64,000 nt of DNA from Verticiella alkaliphila (GCF_018904615.1 NZ_JADCNH010000002.1:124001-188000), one strand, 5' to 3'. Shown: positions 53,249 to 62,080, numbered from the stretch's first letter. Notes: generated by a model not told the origin, from the letters alone. Numbers and translations are program-made.

Positions 53249-54535
53249 TTAGGCGTGTAGCAAGATATCTTGTGCCTTCACTAAGACATACCCAGGGCGT
53301 CGCTTAAGCTTATCTATGTCTTGATTCGCATGGTGCTTGTGGTCGCTAATAAGCTGAAGAATTGGCAAAAGACCGGTCATTGCAAGTTCGTTGTTTCCAG
53401 AGCCGAGGCCATACGCCGAAATGCCCAGTCCGAGTATCGAGTAAGATGAACGCCAATATCGTGAGGAAAACTTGCGAACGTTCTCCAGCTCGTTACGTAC
53501 TTCGATCGCTTGTGATTTCATCTCCTCCATGAACTGCGATTTTTCGCTTTGGTCTTTGCGGTCAGATGAGTAGTGACTACTAAACGCTTGGCGAAATGCA
53601 GGGAGTGCGCTCTGAACCTCTGCTCTCAACTCAACGAGCTGCGAAATCGAGAGATCGCTGACCCAAGGGATTTCCATAGCCCTGTTGGCATCAAATAGCT
53701 TCACATCCTCGCGGTTAGTTAATTGATTCTCTTGCATAGCGAGTGACGCCATCGCAATGCTGGAGTTTGAGAAAACTATTCCCGCTCCTCTATTAGCTTC
53801 GTCGATGGACCACAAGGCGGAGCGAATCGCCTTCTGGATTGTTCTCCTACGCGTCTCTTCAGGGGTTTCTATGCGAGCCGCTCCTAGCCAGCGTGAAGGC
53901 AAAACGCGTAAAACCATTGGGGGATAATATGAGTTTCCAGTGTGCAGTGCGTATTCTCCCCCCTTGAGATTCTCAAGCGAAAAGTTGCTGGCGAAGACGC
54001 GTTCAGCATGGGCCGTCATTTCGTCGATAGTTGCCACGAACTCCTCCTGACAAGAGCTGCAAACCGATCGCCAGGGGGACCTGAATCTAATAATGCCATG
54101 ACTGATGAGAGGAGCGAGTTCCTTGAGAATGAGGGCGTCACTAACTATTCGTAGAAGTGTAGCTTCTGATGGTGGTCCATCAATCAGGAACTTTTCGGTT
54201 ACGTAATCCGTGACCCAGACTTCGTCAGCTACTAGACCAAAGCTACGGCCGAAGTTTTTGGCAGCTTTCAAACGGCATGCAAGATCGAAGCAGCCCACTG
54301 TACCGTCTAGTAAATTGAGTGCACCATCCGCATACACCGCGAGCTTCTGCGGTGCTGCTTGTTCGATCTCGTTGTTTTGGGAAAGAAAGGAGCGGCTCTG
54401 TTCAGCTATTTCCTTGTAAACAAGCCGGAGAATCCTTAAGGCTTCGCTTGGGTCGTCCGCTTTGTCTACTACTTCACTAAGAAGAAGCGGAATGGCAGGA
54501 GGAACGTTGTTGTAGTCTGCCCAATCAAAGGTCAC
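53249..54535 (-). CDS. Island protein of unknown function (CxxC, C-terminal hydrophobic helices)
   Basis: A 428-residue protein that I do not recognise. A CSSC pair (Cys159, Cys162) might bind zinc. A charged, probably coiled-coil segment (SSDRKDQSEKSQFMEEM and after, about residues 335-375) leads to two hydrophobic stretches near the C-terminus (SYSILGLGISAYGLG and LAMTGLLPILQLI). The start is GTG 54535 with GAGG eight bases upstream. Base composition is clearly lower in G+C than the flanking genes, indicating horizontal acquisition. It lies 175 bases downstream of a nuclease-like gene on the same strand, perhaps a two-gene defence module (inference). Confidence 0.72.
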   Translation of the reverse strand: MTFDWADYNNVPPAIPLLLSEVVDKADDPSEALRILRLVYKEIAEQSRSFLSQNNEIEQAAPQKLAVYADGALNLLDGTVGCFDLACRLKAAKNFGRSFGLVADEVWVTDYVTEKFLIDGPPSEATLLRIVSDALILKELAPLISHGIIRFRSPWRSVCSSCQEEFVATIDEMTAHAERVFASNFSLENLKGGEYALHTGNSYYPPMVLRVLPSRWLGAARIETPEETRRRTIQKAIRSALWSIDEANRGAGIVFSNSSIAMASLAMQENQLTNREDVKLFDANRAMEIPWVSDLSISQLVELRAEVQSALPAFRQAFSSHYSSDRKDQSEKSQFMEEMKSQAIEVRNELENVRKFSSRYWRSSYSILGLGISAYGLGSGNNELAMTGLLPILQLISDHKHHANQDIDKLKRRPGYVLVKAQDILLHA

Positions 54536-54710
54536 GAGTGTGCCTCAGTTAAAATGTGAATGATTTGAGGGCACATGCTGATCCTGTGGTGACCGACTTC
54601 CCTCCTGTTTTTGACACTGCCAATCCCAATGCTGTGGAAAGCGACCCAAGTTTCGGCTAGTCTCGTTATTTAGAGTCAGTAGATATTCGCTCCAGCGCTT
54701 GCGGTCGTAG

Positions 54711-55898
54711 TTAGTTGTCGTCAGCGCTTTCGGTCAAGTCACGCGCGCCGCGACTCCTTCTGAAATTCTCATCGTTCTTGCAATAGCCTAACGCGTCTCG
54801 CACCATTCCTGCGAGCCGATATAGGTTCTCAGGCTTGTCGAGAATAATTTGACCTCCCGAGCCGATGTCCAGACCTGCTCGAGCCGCCTCAGCCCTATGC
54901 GCATCGGTGATCGGCTCGATGAATTGGATCGTCGGCCTGCGACGGTCACCCCAGAATCTGAACAACCAGCGATTCGAGCGACCGCCGTGCGTCACCGTGA
55001 AGTATGTCTCGGTGTCGCGCCATTGGAGTTCTTCGCCAGGCAGGATGTCGCAGCAAATGTCGTAGAGTCTGCGTTCATCGCCAGTGGTAACGATCTTGTC
55101 GTTGTCTGGATCAACTATCGGTGCGTTGCCGTCGGGTTCAGCTGGCTCTGGGGCGTCCGGCCGACGCTCCGGCTCTGAAAGGCTGGTTGCTACCATCGCA
55201 CTAATGGACTGTGCCATCGCATGCTTGACTAGAGGCTGAACGCTCTCCAGGAACTTGCTCGTGAATGTGCGTTGGATGCTTGCGCGGCTCGCGACGTATT
55301 TGACAAATTCAAGGTCACATTCACGCAGCATTGACGTAATCGTGGATCGAAAAGCAGAAAGGTAGATGCTTTCTTCGGCCAGTGCTCTCAGAGTGTCGGG
55401 CTGGAATTGATCGTGATGGAACCGATGGAGCTGCTCGGCGGCATCTTCGCGTGGCGCATCGAAGTGAATCGTCATGAACGGCTCTCGGTCCATGATGTTT
55501 CGGTTGACGAGGTCAGTGAAGAAGCGCCATTCCCTTCCATTCGTGATCGCTGCGACAGTGACCTCGGGGGTTGCGTTGTAGTAGCGGGATAGCTGCGGGC
55601 AGTGATTGGTCAGGTCTTGTGAGTAGCTCTTGGCCTCAATGAACATCACGGGTAACCCGCCCGTGAAGAGTGCATAGTCAACTCGCTCGGTCACTTTCAC
55701 GCCAGGAAAGTCGGCGCCGTACTCGGCCCGCACCCGGGTGGGGTCGTATGGGTTGAACCCCAGGATGCCTAGCAGAGGCAGAATCAATGCCTGCTTAGTC
55801 GTCTCCTCGGTGGAGCAATGCATGCCAACGTTCTTGACATGCTCGACGTGTTGCGCGATCCGCTGTTTGAACTCTTCCACGCTGACGCCTCCCGACAT
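54711..55898 (-). CDS. Stand-alone HsdR N-terminal-type restriction nuclease protein
   Basis: A 395-residue protein whose first ~170 residues match the N-terminal nuclease domain of type I restriction HsdR subunits. PD-(D/E)xK residues are visible as Asp in ERVDYALF (about residue 74) and Glu/Lys in VMFIEAKS (about 88 and 90), with QLSRYYN downstream. The helicase/translocase domain of true HsdR is absent; the C-terminal part (ERRLYDICCDILPGEELQW, IILDKPENLYRLAGMVRDAL) is unassigned. No HsdM or HsdS gene is present. The start is the ATG at 55898. Lower G+C than neighbours. It could act in phage defence or on foreign DNA, but this is inference. Confidence 0.8.
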   Translation of the reverse strand: MSGGVSVEEFKQRIAQHVEHVKNVGMHCSTEETTKQALILPLLGILGFNPYDPTRVRAEYGADFPGVKVTERVDYALFTGGLPVMFIEAKSYSQDLTNHCPQLSRYYNATPEVTVAAITNGREWRFFTDLVNRNIMDREPFMTIHFDAPREDAAEQLHRFHHDQFQPDTLRALAEESIYLSAFRSTITSMLRECDLEFVKYVASRASIQRTFTSKFLESVQPLVKHAMAQSISAMVATSLSEPERRPDAPEPAEPDGNAPIVDPDNDKIVTTGDERRLYDICCDILPGEELQWRDTETYFTVTHGGRSNRWLFRFWGDRRRPTIQFIEPITDAHRAEAARAGLDIGSGGQIILDKPENLYRLAGMVRDALGYCKNDENFRRSRGARDLTESADDN

Positions 55899-56061
55899 CA
55901 ATTGGCATCCAACGATAGCGGATAAGTTTGGTTACCGAGGTTGCTGTCTGGCTAGCTCGCAGTTTGAGTCTTGCCCTACGCGCAAATGCTCGCAAACATA
56001 GGTGCGTCTGAACAGGTTGCAGTCCATCGTTCTGCGATGTGGCTCGACAACCACCTCGGTG

Positions 56062-56814
56062 TCATGCGGCTGGCTTCTGATGCCGACCCCGCGGATCCAA
56101 GACTTTTTGGTAAGCGTCGTAGTAACAAGCCGCCGCGGCTCGCGAATGCCCAAGCATGCGGCCACGGACAAGGTCCGTTTCGCCAGCCAGGAAAGCTTCA
56201 TACAAGCCCTGCATGCCGTTCAAGACAGTGCCCCGCACCTGGGGGTCGTCCATCGTCACCAGTCGCACCACTTGCACGTGATCGATATAGCGCGAGATCG
56301 CGCTGGCCAATTCGCGGTTGGGCACCATGGCGAGCCAGCTCAGTCGGAAGCGGGCGTTGCTGCGCATGAAGGCGTCAAGGTCGCTGTGTTGGTGCGCGGC
56401 TTCGGCCTGCTCCAGGGCGGCCCTCATTTCCGCCAAGCCTCTGGGATCTGCGTGCAAGGATGCCAAGGCAGCTGCTTGAGGCTCCAGCAGCGTACGGATC
56501 TCGAAGATTTCATTTATCTGCGCCAACGTGAACCTTCGCAGCACGAAGCCGCGCGCGGTGCCTTCGAGAAGGCCGTCGTGCTTCAGCTGCATCAATGCTT
56601 CACGCACGGGCATGCGGGAGACGTGAAGTTCCTTCGCAATGTCGTGGTCGACGAGGCGATCTTCCAGGCGGATCACGCCGGCCTGGATGCGCTCGCGGAT
56701 GATGCAGTACACGCGTTCGCGCAGATTGGGTTTGCGCGGCGCGGCGGCGGCTTTCTTCTTGTCTACCCTCTTGTCCACCGGCTTTGCCTCACGTGCTTTG
56801 CGCTTGGAATTCAC
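56062..56814 (-). CDS. GntR/FCD-family transcriptional regulator
   Basis: A 250-residue FadR-type regulator. The N-terminus is basic (KRKAREAKPVDKRVDKKKA), followed by a winged HTH (about residues 30-95, with VSRMPVREALMQLKHDGLLEG) and an all-helical FCD effector domain (about 105-235, with RTLLEPQAAALASL). Its 5' end overlaps the V4R-domain gene by 26 bases, so they form one transcript divergent from the Rieske dioxygenase. It is the probable binder of the twin repeats in that intergenic region (inference). Confidence 0.88.
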   Translation of the reverse strand: MNSKRKAREAKPVDKRVDKKKAAAAPRKPNLRERVYCIIRERIQAGVIRLEDRLVDHDIAKELHVSRMPVREALMQLKHDGLLEGTARGFVLRRFTLAQINEIFEIRTLLEPQAAALASLHADPRGLAEMRAALEQAEAAHQHSDLDAFMRSNARFRLSWLAMVPNRELASAISRYIDHVQVVRLVTMDDPQVRGTVLNGMQGLYEAFLAGETDLVRGRMLGHSRAAAACYYDAYQKVLDPRGRHQKPAA

Positions 56815-57286
56815 AGCACGGTGCGCCCATGCTGGCGCAACGGGTTTCTCGGAATGACTTTGGCTTTCCCGTCACCAGTGCGCTGACGGCTTCGAGCATG
56901 CCGGTGATGGCATGGCATACCGGGCGGTCGCTGCCTACAGACGCCATGGCGAAGGGGCTGTTTTGCACTGCGAGGGTTGGCGTCGCTGTGTCGTTTGGTT
57001 CAAAGCGCCAGGCGCCCCAGCCTAGGTCGGCTGCCGAATCGGCCATCACTTGCAGGAAGCTGGCAGCGTCGCCTGCGCCGCTGGCTTGGTAGGCGCGGGC
57101 CGATGCTCCGCCGTGGGTGCGCACTGACGCCTGGAGGCTTTCCAGCGCCTGGGTGCGTTGCTCGGGTGGCAGGCCGGCGAACAAGCCCATCAGCACGTCG
57201 GCGCGCAGCATGACGTAGCGGCGGTCGGCGTCCAGGATGGCACCGGCCGGTTCGTCCCACCTTAGGCGTTGTTGTAGCTGTGCCAT
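56789..57286 (-). CDS. V4R-domain (vinyl-reductase-like) sensor protein
   Basis: A 165-residue protein starting MAQLQQRLRWDEPAG. The C-terminal part, with CHAITGMLEAVSALVTGKP, FRETRCASMGAPCCEFQ and paired cysteines, matches the V4R (4-vinyl-reductase/hydrocarbon-binding) domain also found as the effector domain of XylR/DmpR regulators of aromatic degradation. There is no DNA-binding or ATPase domain. It is transcribed with the GntR regulator and divergent from the ring-hydroxylating dioxygenase, so it may bind the aromatic substrate and modulate the regulator (inference). Confidence 0.75.
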   Translation of the reverse strand: MAQLQQRLRWDEPAGAILDADRRYVMLRADVLMGLFAGLPPEQRTQALESLQASVRTHGGASARAYQASGAGDAASFLQVMADSAADLGWGAWRFEPNDTATPTLAVQNSPFAMASVGSDRPVCHAITGMLEAVSALVTGKPKSFRETRCASMGAPCCEFQAQST

Positions 57287-57346
57287 GTGGTGTGTCCTGT
57301 GGTGGCGAGATGGCGAATTCCAAGCACGCAGTGATCTTCGCGTTAT

Positions 57347-57361
57347 AACAATATACCGTTC
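57347..57361 (-). promoter_or_regulatory. Operator copy 1 (V4R/GntR side)
   Basis: Read on the minus strand this is GAACGGTATATTGTT, 14 of 15 bases identical to the copy at 57432-57446, in opposite orientation. It ends 61 bases upstream of the V4R start. Confidence 0.7.
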
Positions 57362-57431
57362 TCGTGCGTCTAAGGCACTGATCCTAGGGCAAATATCTAG
57401 CCACTCCACGCTTGATCGATCCTCAGATTAG

Positions 57432-57446
57432 GAACAGTATATTGTT
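57432..57446 (+). promoter_or_regulatory. Operator copy 2 (dioxygenase side)
   Basis: GAACAGTATATTGTT contains the near-palindrome AACAGTATATTGTT. It stands 36 bases before the dioxygenase alpha start. With copy 1 it brackets the divergent promoter region at about 85-base spacing. Confidence 0.7.
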
Positions 57447-57482
57447 TGAAACCGTCGTCCGATGATCCGCCCTGGAGATCCC

Positions 57483-58796
57483 ATGACTGGCTCTGCCTCC
57501 CTCGAAGACGTCCGGCACCTTGTCGACCCGGATCGCGTGCATCGGGATCTCTATACCGACCCAGGCATCTACGCCCGCGAACAGACCCGGCTCTGGGCGC
57601 GCGCCTGGGTGTACATCGGCCACGATAGCCAGACGCCCGCTGTCGGCGATTACTACACCACCGAGATTGCCGGGCAGTCTCTGCTGATGCTGCGCAAGAG
57701 CGCGGACGAGGTCACGGTGGTGATGAACCGTTGCGCTCATAAGGGCAGTCTGCTGGTGCACGACACCCATGGGAACTGCGGCAAGGTGCTGCGTTGTCCG
57801 TATCACGCCTGGACGTATCGGCTGGATGGCTCGCTGCTCGCCATTCCGCTGAAGAAGGACTATGAGGGCACGAACCTGTCCTCCTGTCCGTCGGGGAAGG
57901 GCTTATCCGCGCCGGGTGCTGTCATGAACTACAAGGGCTTTGTTTTCGTGCGGCTGAGCGAGGAGGGGCCGGATTTCGCTAGTTACTTTGGCGAAGCCCT
58001 GGCGACGCTGGACAACATGGTGGCGAGGGCGCCGGATGGCGAGCTGTCTGTGTTGGGTCAGCCGCTGCGCAATGTGATCCAGTGCAATTGGAAGCTGTAC
58101 CTGGAGAACGTCAACGACACGGTGCATCCGATCTCCACGCACGAATCGGCCGCTGCGGCAGCGAAGGACGTTGCGGAGTCTTTACCCGAGACCAGCGACA
58201 CCGTCCTGGCCATGGAGCAGCTGCTGCCGTTTGGCGCCGGCTACACCTTCTACTCGGAGATGGGCGCGCGGGTGTTGCCCTATGGGCATAGCGTGCTGGG
58301 TACCAAGTTCAGCATCCATACGGGGTATGCAGCGCTGCCGGATTACCAGAGGGATCTGGAGGCGCGTCATGGCGAGGCGGCGGCTAAGGAGATTCTGCAG
58401 TTCTCTCCGCAGAACACGGTGCTCTACCCCAGTCTGGCGGCCAAGGCGTCGCCCATGATTCTGCGGGTGGTTCGTCCGCTGGCGTTGGATCGCACGCTGG
58501 TCGAGGTGTGGGCATTTGCACCCAAGAACGGCCCGGCGCGCCTTCGACAGCGGGCGGCATCCTATGCGCGGTTGGTGTTCTCGCCTATGTCAGTCGTTGC
58601 TCACGATGACGTGCATCTCTTCGAAAGCCAGCAGCGGGCGCTGCTGTGTTCGGGCAATGAATGGCTCAGCCTGCATCGGGGATACCAGGAGGGCGAAATC
58701 GATCAGACGCCTGCCTCCATCGACAGTGGCAATAACGAGTGGGTCATACGCAATCAGCATCGCGGCTGGCTGGCTCTGATGGGAGAGAGCGCGTGA
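57483..58796 (+). CDS. Rieske ring-hydroxylating dioxygenase, alpha subunit
   Basis: A 437-residue catalytic subunit. The Rieske [2Fe-2S] ligands are Cys84 and His86 (MNRCAHKGS) and Cys105 and His108 (RCPYHAW). The mononuclear-iron site is in LENVNDTVHPISTHES, with the Asp bridging residue and the two His ligands. It should dihydroxylate or monohydroxylate an aromatic substrate, using electrons from a reductase that is not encoded nearby. The ATG at 57483 follows GGAG at 57474; an ATG seven codons upstream is less likely. The beta subunit follows with a GTGA overlap. Confidence 0.92.
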   Translation: MTGSASLEDVRHLVDPDRVHRDLYTDPGIYAREQTRLWARAWVYIGHDSQTPAVGDYYTTEIAGQSLLMLRKSADEVTVVMNRCAHKGSLLVHDTHGNCGKVLRCPYHAWTYRLDGSLLAIPLKKDYEGTNLSSCPSGKGLSAPGAVMNYKGFVFVRLSEEGPDFASYFGEALATLDNMVARAPDGELSVLGQPLRNVIQCNWKLYLENVNDTVHPISTHESAAAAAKDVAESLPETSDTVLAMEQLLPFGAGYTFYSEMGARVLPYGHSVLGTKFSIHTGYAALPDYQRDLEARHGEAAAKEILQFSPQNTVLYPSLAAKASPMILRVVRPLALDRTLVEVWAFAPKNGPARLRQRAASYARLVFSPMSVVAHDDVHLFESQQRALLCSGNEWLSLHRGYQEGEIDQTPASIDSGNNEWVIRNQHRGWLALMGESA

Positions 58797-59293
58797 ACGC
58801 GGAACCGATGCAGAACGGGGCGTTGCAGACGGAGCTCGTGGCCTTCGTGTATCACGAGGCCATGCTGTTGGACACTGGGCGCTATGAGGAGTGGCTCGCG
58901 CTCTTCGCCGAGTCGGGTTTGTACTGGATGCCGTTGTCGGCGGATCAGCCACCGGGCGACGAGGCGCCGTCGTTGCTCTACGAAGATCTCATTCTGCTGC
59001 GGCTTCGGATCCAGCGTTACGCCAATCCCCGGGCGCATTCCCTGCACCCGGCGGTGCGTAGTCTGCGTATCTTGCAGACGCCTCAAGTCGTAGCAAGCGA
59101 CGTCGCGGAGGGTGTGTATGAGACGCGCACACCGTTCCTTTACGTGGAGACCCAGGGTGACACGCAGAAGATGCTGGCTGCCACGGCGCATCACACGATT
59201 GAAGGGCCCCCGGGCGCCTGGCGGCTGCGCATGAAGAAGGTGCTGCTGCTGAACGCCGATGCCAGCCTGCCGGCCATCCAGTTGCTACCGTAA
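58793..59293 (+). CDS. Ring-hydroxylating dioxygenase, beta subunit
   Basis: A 166-residue small subunit of the SnoaL/cone-shaped fold: VAFVYHEAMLLDTGRYEEWL, FAESGLYWMPLSADQP, HPAVRSLRIL and a C-terminal WRLRMKKVLLLNADASLP. Beta subunits are structural and can affect substrate choice. The GTG start at 58793 overlaps the alpha stop (GTGA), giving translational coupling. No ferredoxin or reductase gene follows. Confidence 0.9.
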   Translation: MNAEPMQNGALQTELVAFVYHEAMLLDTGRYEEWLALFAESGLYWMPLSADQPPGDEAPSLLYEDLILLRLRIQRYANPRAHSLHPAVRSLRILQTPQVVASDVAEGVYETRTPFLYVETQGDTQKMLAATAHHTIEGPPGAWRLRMKKVLLLNADASLPAIQLLP

Positions 59294-59422
59294 GGCGCCC
59301 ACCGCGCAACGAGGTGCTAGTCCGTGGCCGTGTCAACGTCGAGAGTATCTGCGACGGCTTTATCATCAAGGGCAGTAATGACGCCCACCGCGAGGTGCGT
59401 CGCTACACTTGCTCGCTCCAAC

Positions 59423-59959
59423 ATGAGTGAGATGAAAATGGCACGGCATGGCAAGCTCGTGGATCAGATCAAGCAGGCCACCCGAGCCTGCTTCTCCGCA
59501 CTTCGCACCGCCCATCCCGAAGACACCTTCTGCGCCTTCGCGTTGTACTCCGACGAGAGCGCGATGACGGTGTGCCCATCGGCCAACACCGTCAGCCACT
59601 TGCAGCAGAGGCACGAGGAAGACCCGGACGATTCGCTCTACTACACCTGGAGCCCAGCCGAATGGCAGTACGAGTTCTGGGGTCACGAGCACTTTGACGG
59701 GGTGCAGGCCGAGATCGATGCATTCCACGACGCGCCGCATTCGGACGACGAGTTCGCGCGGTTTCAGGCGCAACTCTTCGAGGCCTGCGTGGCTGCGCTA
59801 GCGCAGCTTCGAGCCGAGGGGTTTTTCGATGATCACCTTGTCGTGTTCTCGGTCTCGGATTGGGAAGATGCCAACAAAGAGATCGCCTGGGCTGCCCGAC
59901 TGAACAGCCCAGCGAAGGCCGAGGAATTCAGGCAATGGATCACAAACGGGGAGGGCTGA
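59423..59959 (+). CDS. DUF4303 protein
   Basis: A 178-residue cytosolic protein of the DUF4303 type, with LRTAHPEDTFCAFALYSDES, WSPAEWQYEFWGHEHFD and DDHLVVFSVSDWEDANKE. It is acidic, with no signal peptide or membrane segment. Function is unknown; relatives often occur near contact-dependent or polymorphic toxin loci, but none is seen here. Alternative starts at 59432 and 59438 are possible. It is convergent with the Bug gene, 21 bases apart. Confidence 0.75.
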   Translation: MSEMKMARHGKLVDQIKQATRACFSALRTAHPEDTFCAFALYSDESAMTVCPSANTVSHLQQRHEEDPDDSLYYTWSPAEWQYEFWGHEHFDGVQAEIDAFHDAPHSDDEFARFQAQLFEACVAALAQLRAEGFFDDHLVVFSVSDWEDANKEIAWAARLNSPAKAEEFRQWITNGEG

Positions 59960-59980
59960 TCTCCCCGCCGCGATCCCTCC

Positions 59981-60928
59981 TCACTTCATGTATTTCACCC
60001 GCTCGCCCTCCGTCACATACGACTCGGCCCAGGCCTTCGTGTAATCCGCCGTGCCCAGATACAGGATCGCGTTCTCCCGATCCTCCATGGCCTTCACGAA
60101 GGCCGGCTCTGCCAGGGCCTTGCGAAAGCCCTCGTGCAGCACCTTGACCTTTTCCGGGTCGAGGTTCGTCGGGCCGCCCAGGCCGAGCGGCGTGAGATGG
60201 AACACGTCGTAGCCTTGCTCGATGAGCGTGGGCACGTCGGGATACTGCTTGGAGCGCTCCTTGCCCAGCGTGGCGAGCAGGCGCAGGCGGCCGGATTGGA
60301 CGAGGCTGGACCAGCCCCCGGGCGTGGCGGCGAGCACGTCCACCTGGTTGCCCATCAGCGCGGCGGCGGCATCGGCGTCGCCCTTGGTGGGGATGTGCTC
60401 GAAGCTTGCCCCGGAGGCCGCCGCCAGCTCTTCCATGTACACATGGCCGCCGGAGCCGATGCCGGCCGACACGAAGTTAAGCTTGCGGGGGTTGGCCTTG
60501 GCGTAGTCCACCATGTCTTTCACCGTCTTGAACGGAGAATCGGCTCGCACGACGATGCCGTACTGCAGGCCGATGGCCTGGATGATGGGCGTCACGTCCT
60601 TGACCACGTCAAAGCCGAACTGGTTGATGTAGGACGCACGCTGCACGACGGGCACGATGACGCTTACCGTGTGCCCGTCGGTCTGCTGCAGCATCGCGGC
60701 GATGGCCACGGCGCCGCTGCCGCCAGGGCGGTTCTCCACGATCACCTGGCGGCCGAAGTGCGGCTCGGCGGCCATGGCCAGCTGGCGAAAGGCGGCGTCG
60801 GTGGCGCCGCCGGCGGAGTAGGGCACGATGATCGTGATGGGCTTGGTGGGGAAGTCGGCGGCCTGTACGGCGGGGGCGATGATGACAGCGGAGAGGGCGA
60901 GTGCGGTCAGGCGCTTGGTGATGGACAT
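59981..60928 (-). CDS. Bug-family substrate-binding protein
   Basis: A 315-residue periplasmic receptor: signal peptide MSITKRLTALALSAVIIAPA, mature start ADFPTKPITIIVPYSAGGATD, then VIVENRPGGSGAVAIAAM. This is the third orphan Bug receptor in the window, without TctAB partners. It lies 160 bases downstream of the alpha/beta hydrolase on the same strand, so it may collect the acid or ester handled there. Ligand unknown. Confidence 0.9.
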   Translation of the reverse strand: MSITKRLTALALSAVIIAPAVQAADFPTKPITIIVPYSAGGATDAAFRQLAMAAEPHFGRQVIVENRPGGSGAVAIAAMLQQTDGHTVSVIVPVVQRASYINQFGFDVVKDVTPIIQAIGLQYGIVVRADSPFKTVKDMVDYAKANPRKLNFVSAGIGSGGHVYMEELAAASGASFEHIPTKGDADAAAALMGNQVDVLAATPGGWSSLVQSGRLRLLATLGKERSKQYPDVPTLIEQGYDVFHLTPLGLGGPTNLDPEKVKVLHEGFRKALAEPAFVKAMEDRENAILYLGTADYTKAWAESYVTEGERVKYMK

Positions 60929-61088
60929 GGAACGTGCCTCCAGGGGACGAGCATGAACAGCGCGATGTCGTCAAACGCTGCAACCGGCACGGGATGTGCC
61001 GTGCCCAAGCGTGATCAGACAACGCGAACGACGGAGCCTCCCAGCGCTTGAGATGCGCATGGGACGAACCTTCAAGACGCAGAAGCGA

Positions 61089-61910
61089 TCAGGCGATGCG
61101 GCCTAGGAAGCCGCCGACGAGGGCGTTCCACTGCTCGGGTTGTTCGAGATGGGGATAGTGACCGCCACCGCGAATGGGCTGGAATTCGGATCCCTGGATG
61201 CCCTGGTGCAGGATCTCGGCAGCGTCGGTGGGCGTATTGCCGCGCGTGATGCCATTGTCCTGATCGCCACACGTGATGAGGGTGGGGCAGGTGATGCGGC
61301 CGAGCTGGGGGGTGAAGTTGGTCTCGGTCAGCGCGCGGAACATCGCCGCGTAGTGACGGCTGTTGTTCTCCTTCTCGTCGAGGAATTCGCGGCGATAGAA
61401 GGCGATCAGTTCCGGATCGTTGGCGAGTGTGTCGGCGGTGAAGGTGTTGCGGATCTGCTCGTCCACGGTGGCGGCCGTGCCTTCGCGCTCCATGCGCTCG
61501 GCCCGGGCGATGAAGCGCGCTGCGCCTTCTGGGCGCAGGCCACTGGTGGTACAGGCAAGCACCAGGCCTTTGACCATCTCGGGGTGGCGCAGCACGAACT
61601 GCTGCGAGATCCAGCCGCCCATCGAAAAACCAATCAGGATCACCTGCTTCAAGCCCAGCGTTTGCAGAAGACCGTGTAGATCGTAGGCGTGCTGCGATAC
61701 GGAGAAGCGCCCTGAAGGGTTGCTCGACTGACCGAAGCCGCGCACGTCGTAGGTGTGCACGCGGTACTTCTTGGCCAGTTCTGGCACCTGGAAGCGCCAG
61801 GTCTTCATGGAGCTCAGGCCCAGGCCATGCACCATGACGACGTCAGGTCCTTCGCCTTGCACGTCGTAGTTCAGCGTCACCTGCTCCGTCTGTCCGACGT
61901 CGATCTTCAT
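61089..61910 (-). CDS. Alpha/beta-fold hydrolase
   Basis: A 273-residue hydrolase. The oxyanion-hole motif is MVHGLGLS, the nucleophile is Ser96 in IGFSMGGW, the acid is probably the Asp in TCGDQDNGI and the base is the His in GGGHYPHLEQPEQW. It resembles 3-oxoadipate enol-lactonase and aromatic ring-cleavage-product hydrolases, which would fit the neighbouring Rieske dioxygenase, but this cannot be settled from sequence. Cytosolic; no signal peptide. Confidence 0.85.
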   Translation of the reverse strand: MKIDVGQTEQVTLNYDVQGEGPDVVMVHGLGLSSMKTWRFQVPELAKKYRVHTYDVRGFGQSSNPSGRFSVSQHAYDLHGLLQTLGLKQVILIGFSMGGWISQQFVLRHPEMVKGLVLACTTSGLRPEGAARFIARAERMEREGTAATVDEQIRNTFTADTLANDPELIAFYRREFLDEKENNSRHYAAMFRALTETNFTPQLGRITCPTLITCGDQDNGITRGNTPTDAAEILHQGIQGSEFQPIRGGGHYPHLEQPEQWNALVGGFLGRIA

Positions 61911-62080
61911 TGCGATCCCTCCAGGAGTGCCCGGACCTGCGCGAGAGCCAGGCGTGTGATGTCGTCAGCCACGACGACGGGCGAGAAGACGCTGTGGGTC
62001 TCCCCCTGCGGATCACTCTAGGAAATGACCTGCTGTCATGTCAATGGGACAAATAGCAGCAAGTGGTCCCATTCATGCGC

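Noticed and set aside
53019-55898. Integrative element with tRNA-Pro as attachment site
   Set aside because: I looked for a second copy of the tRNA 3' end at the far side of the island and saw none, and there is no integrase gene. The island is reported only as lower-G+C DNA.
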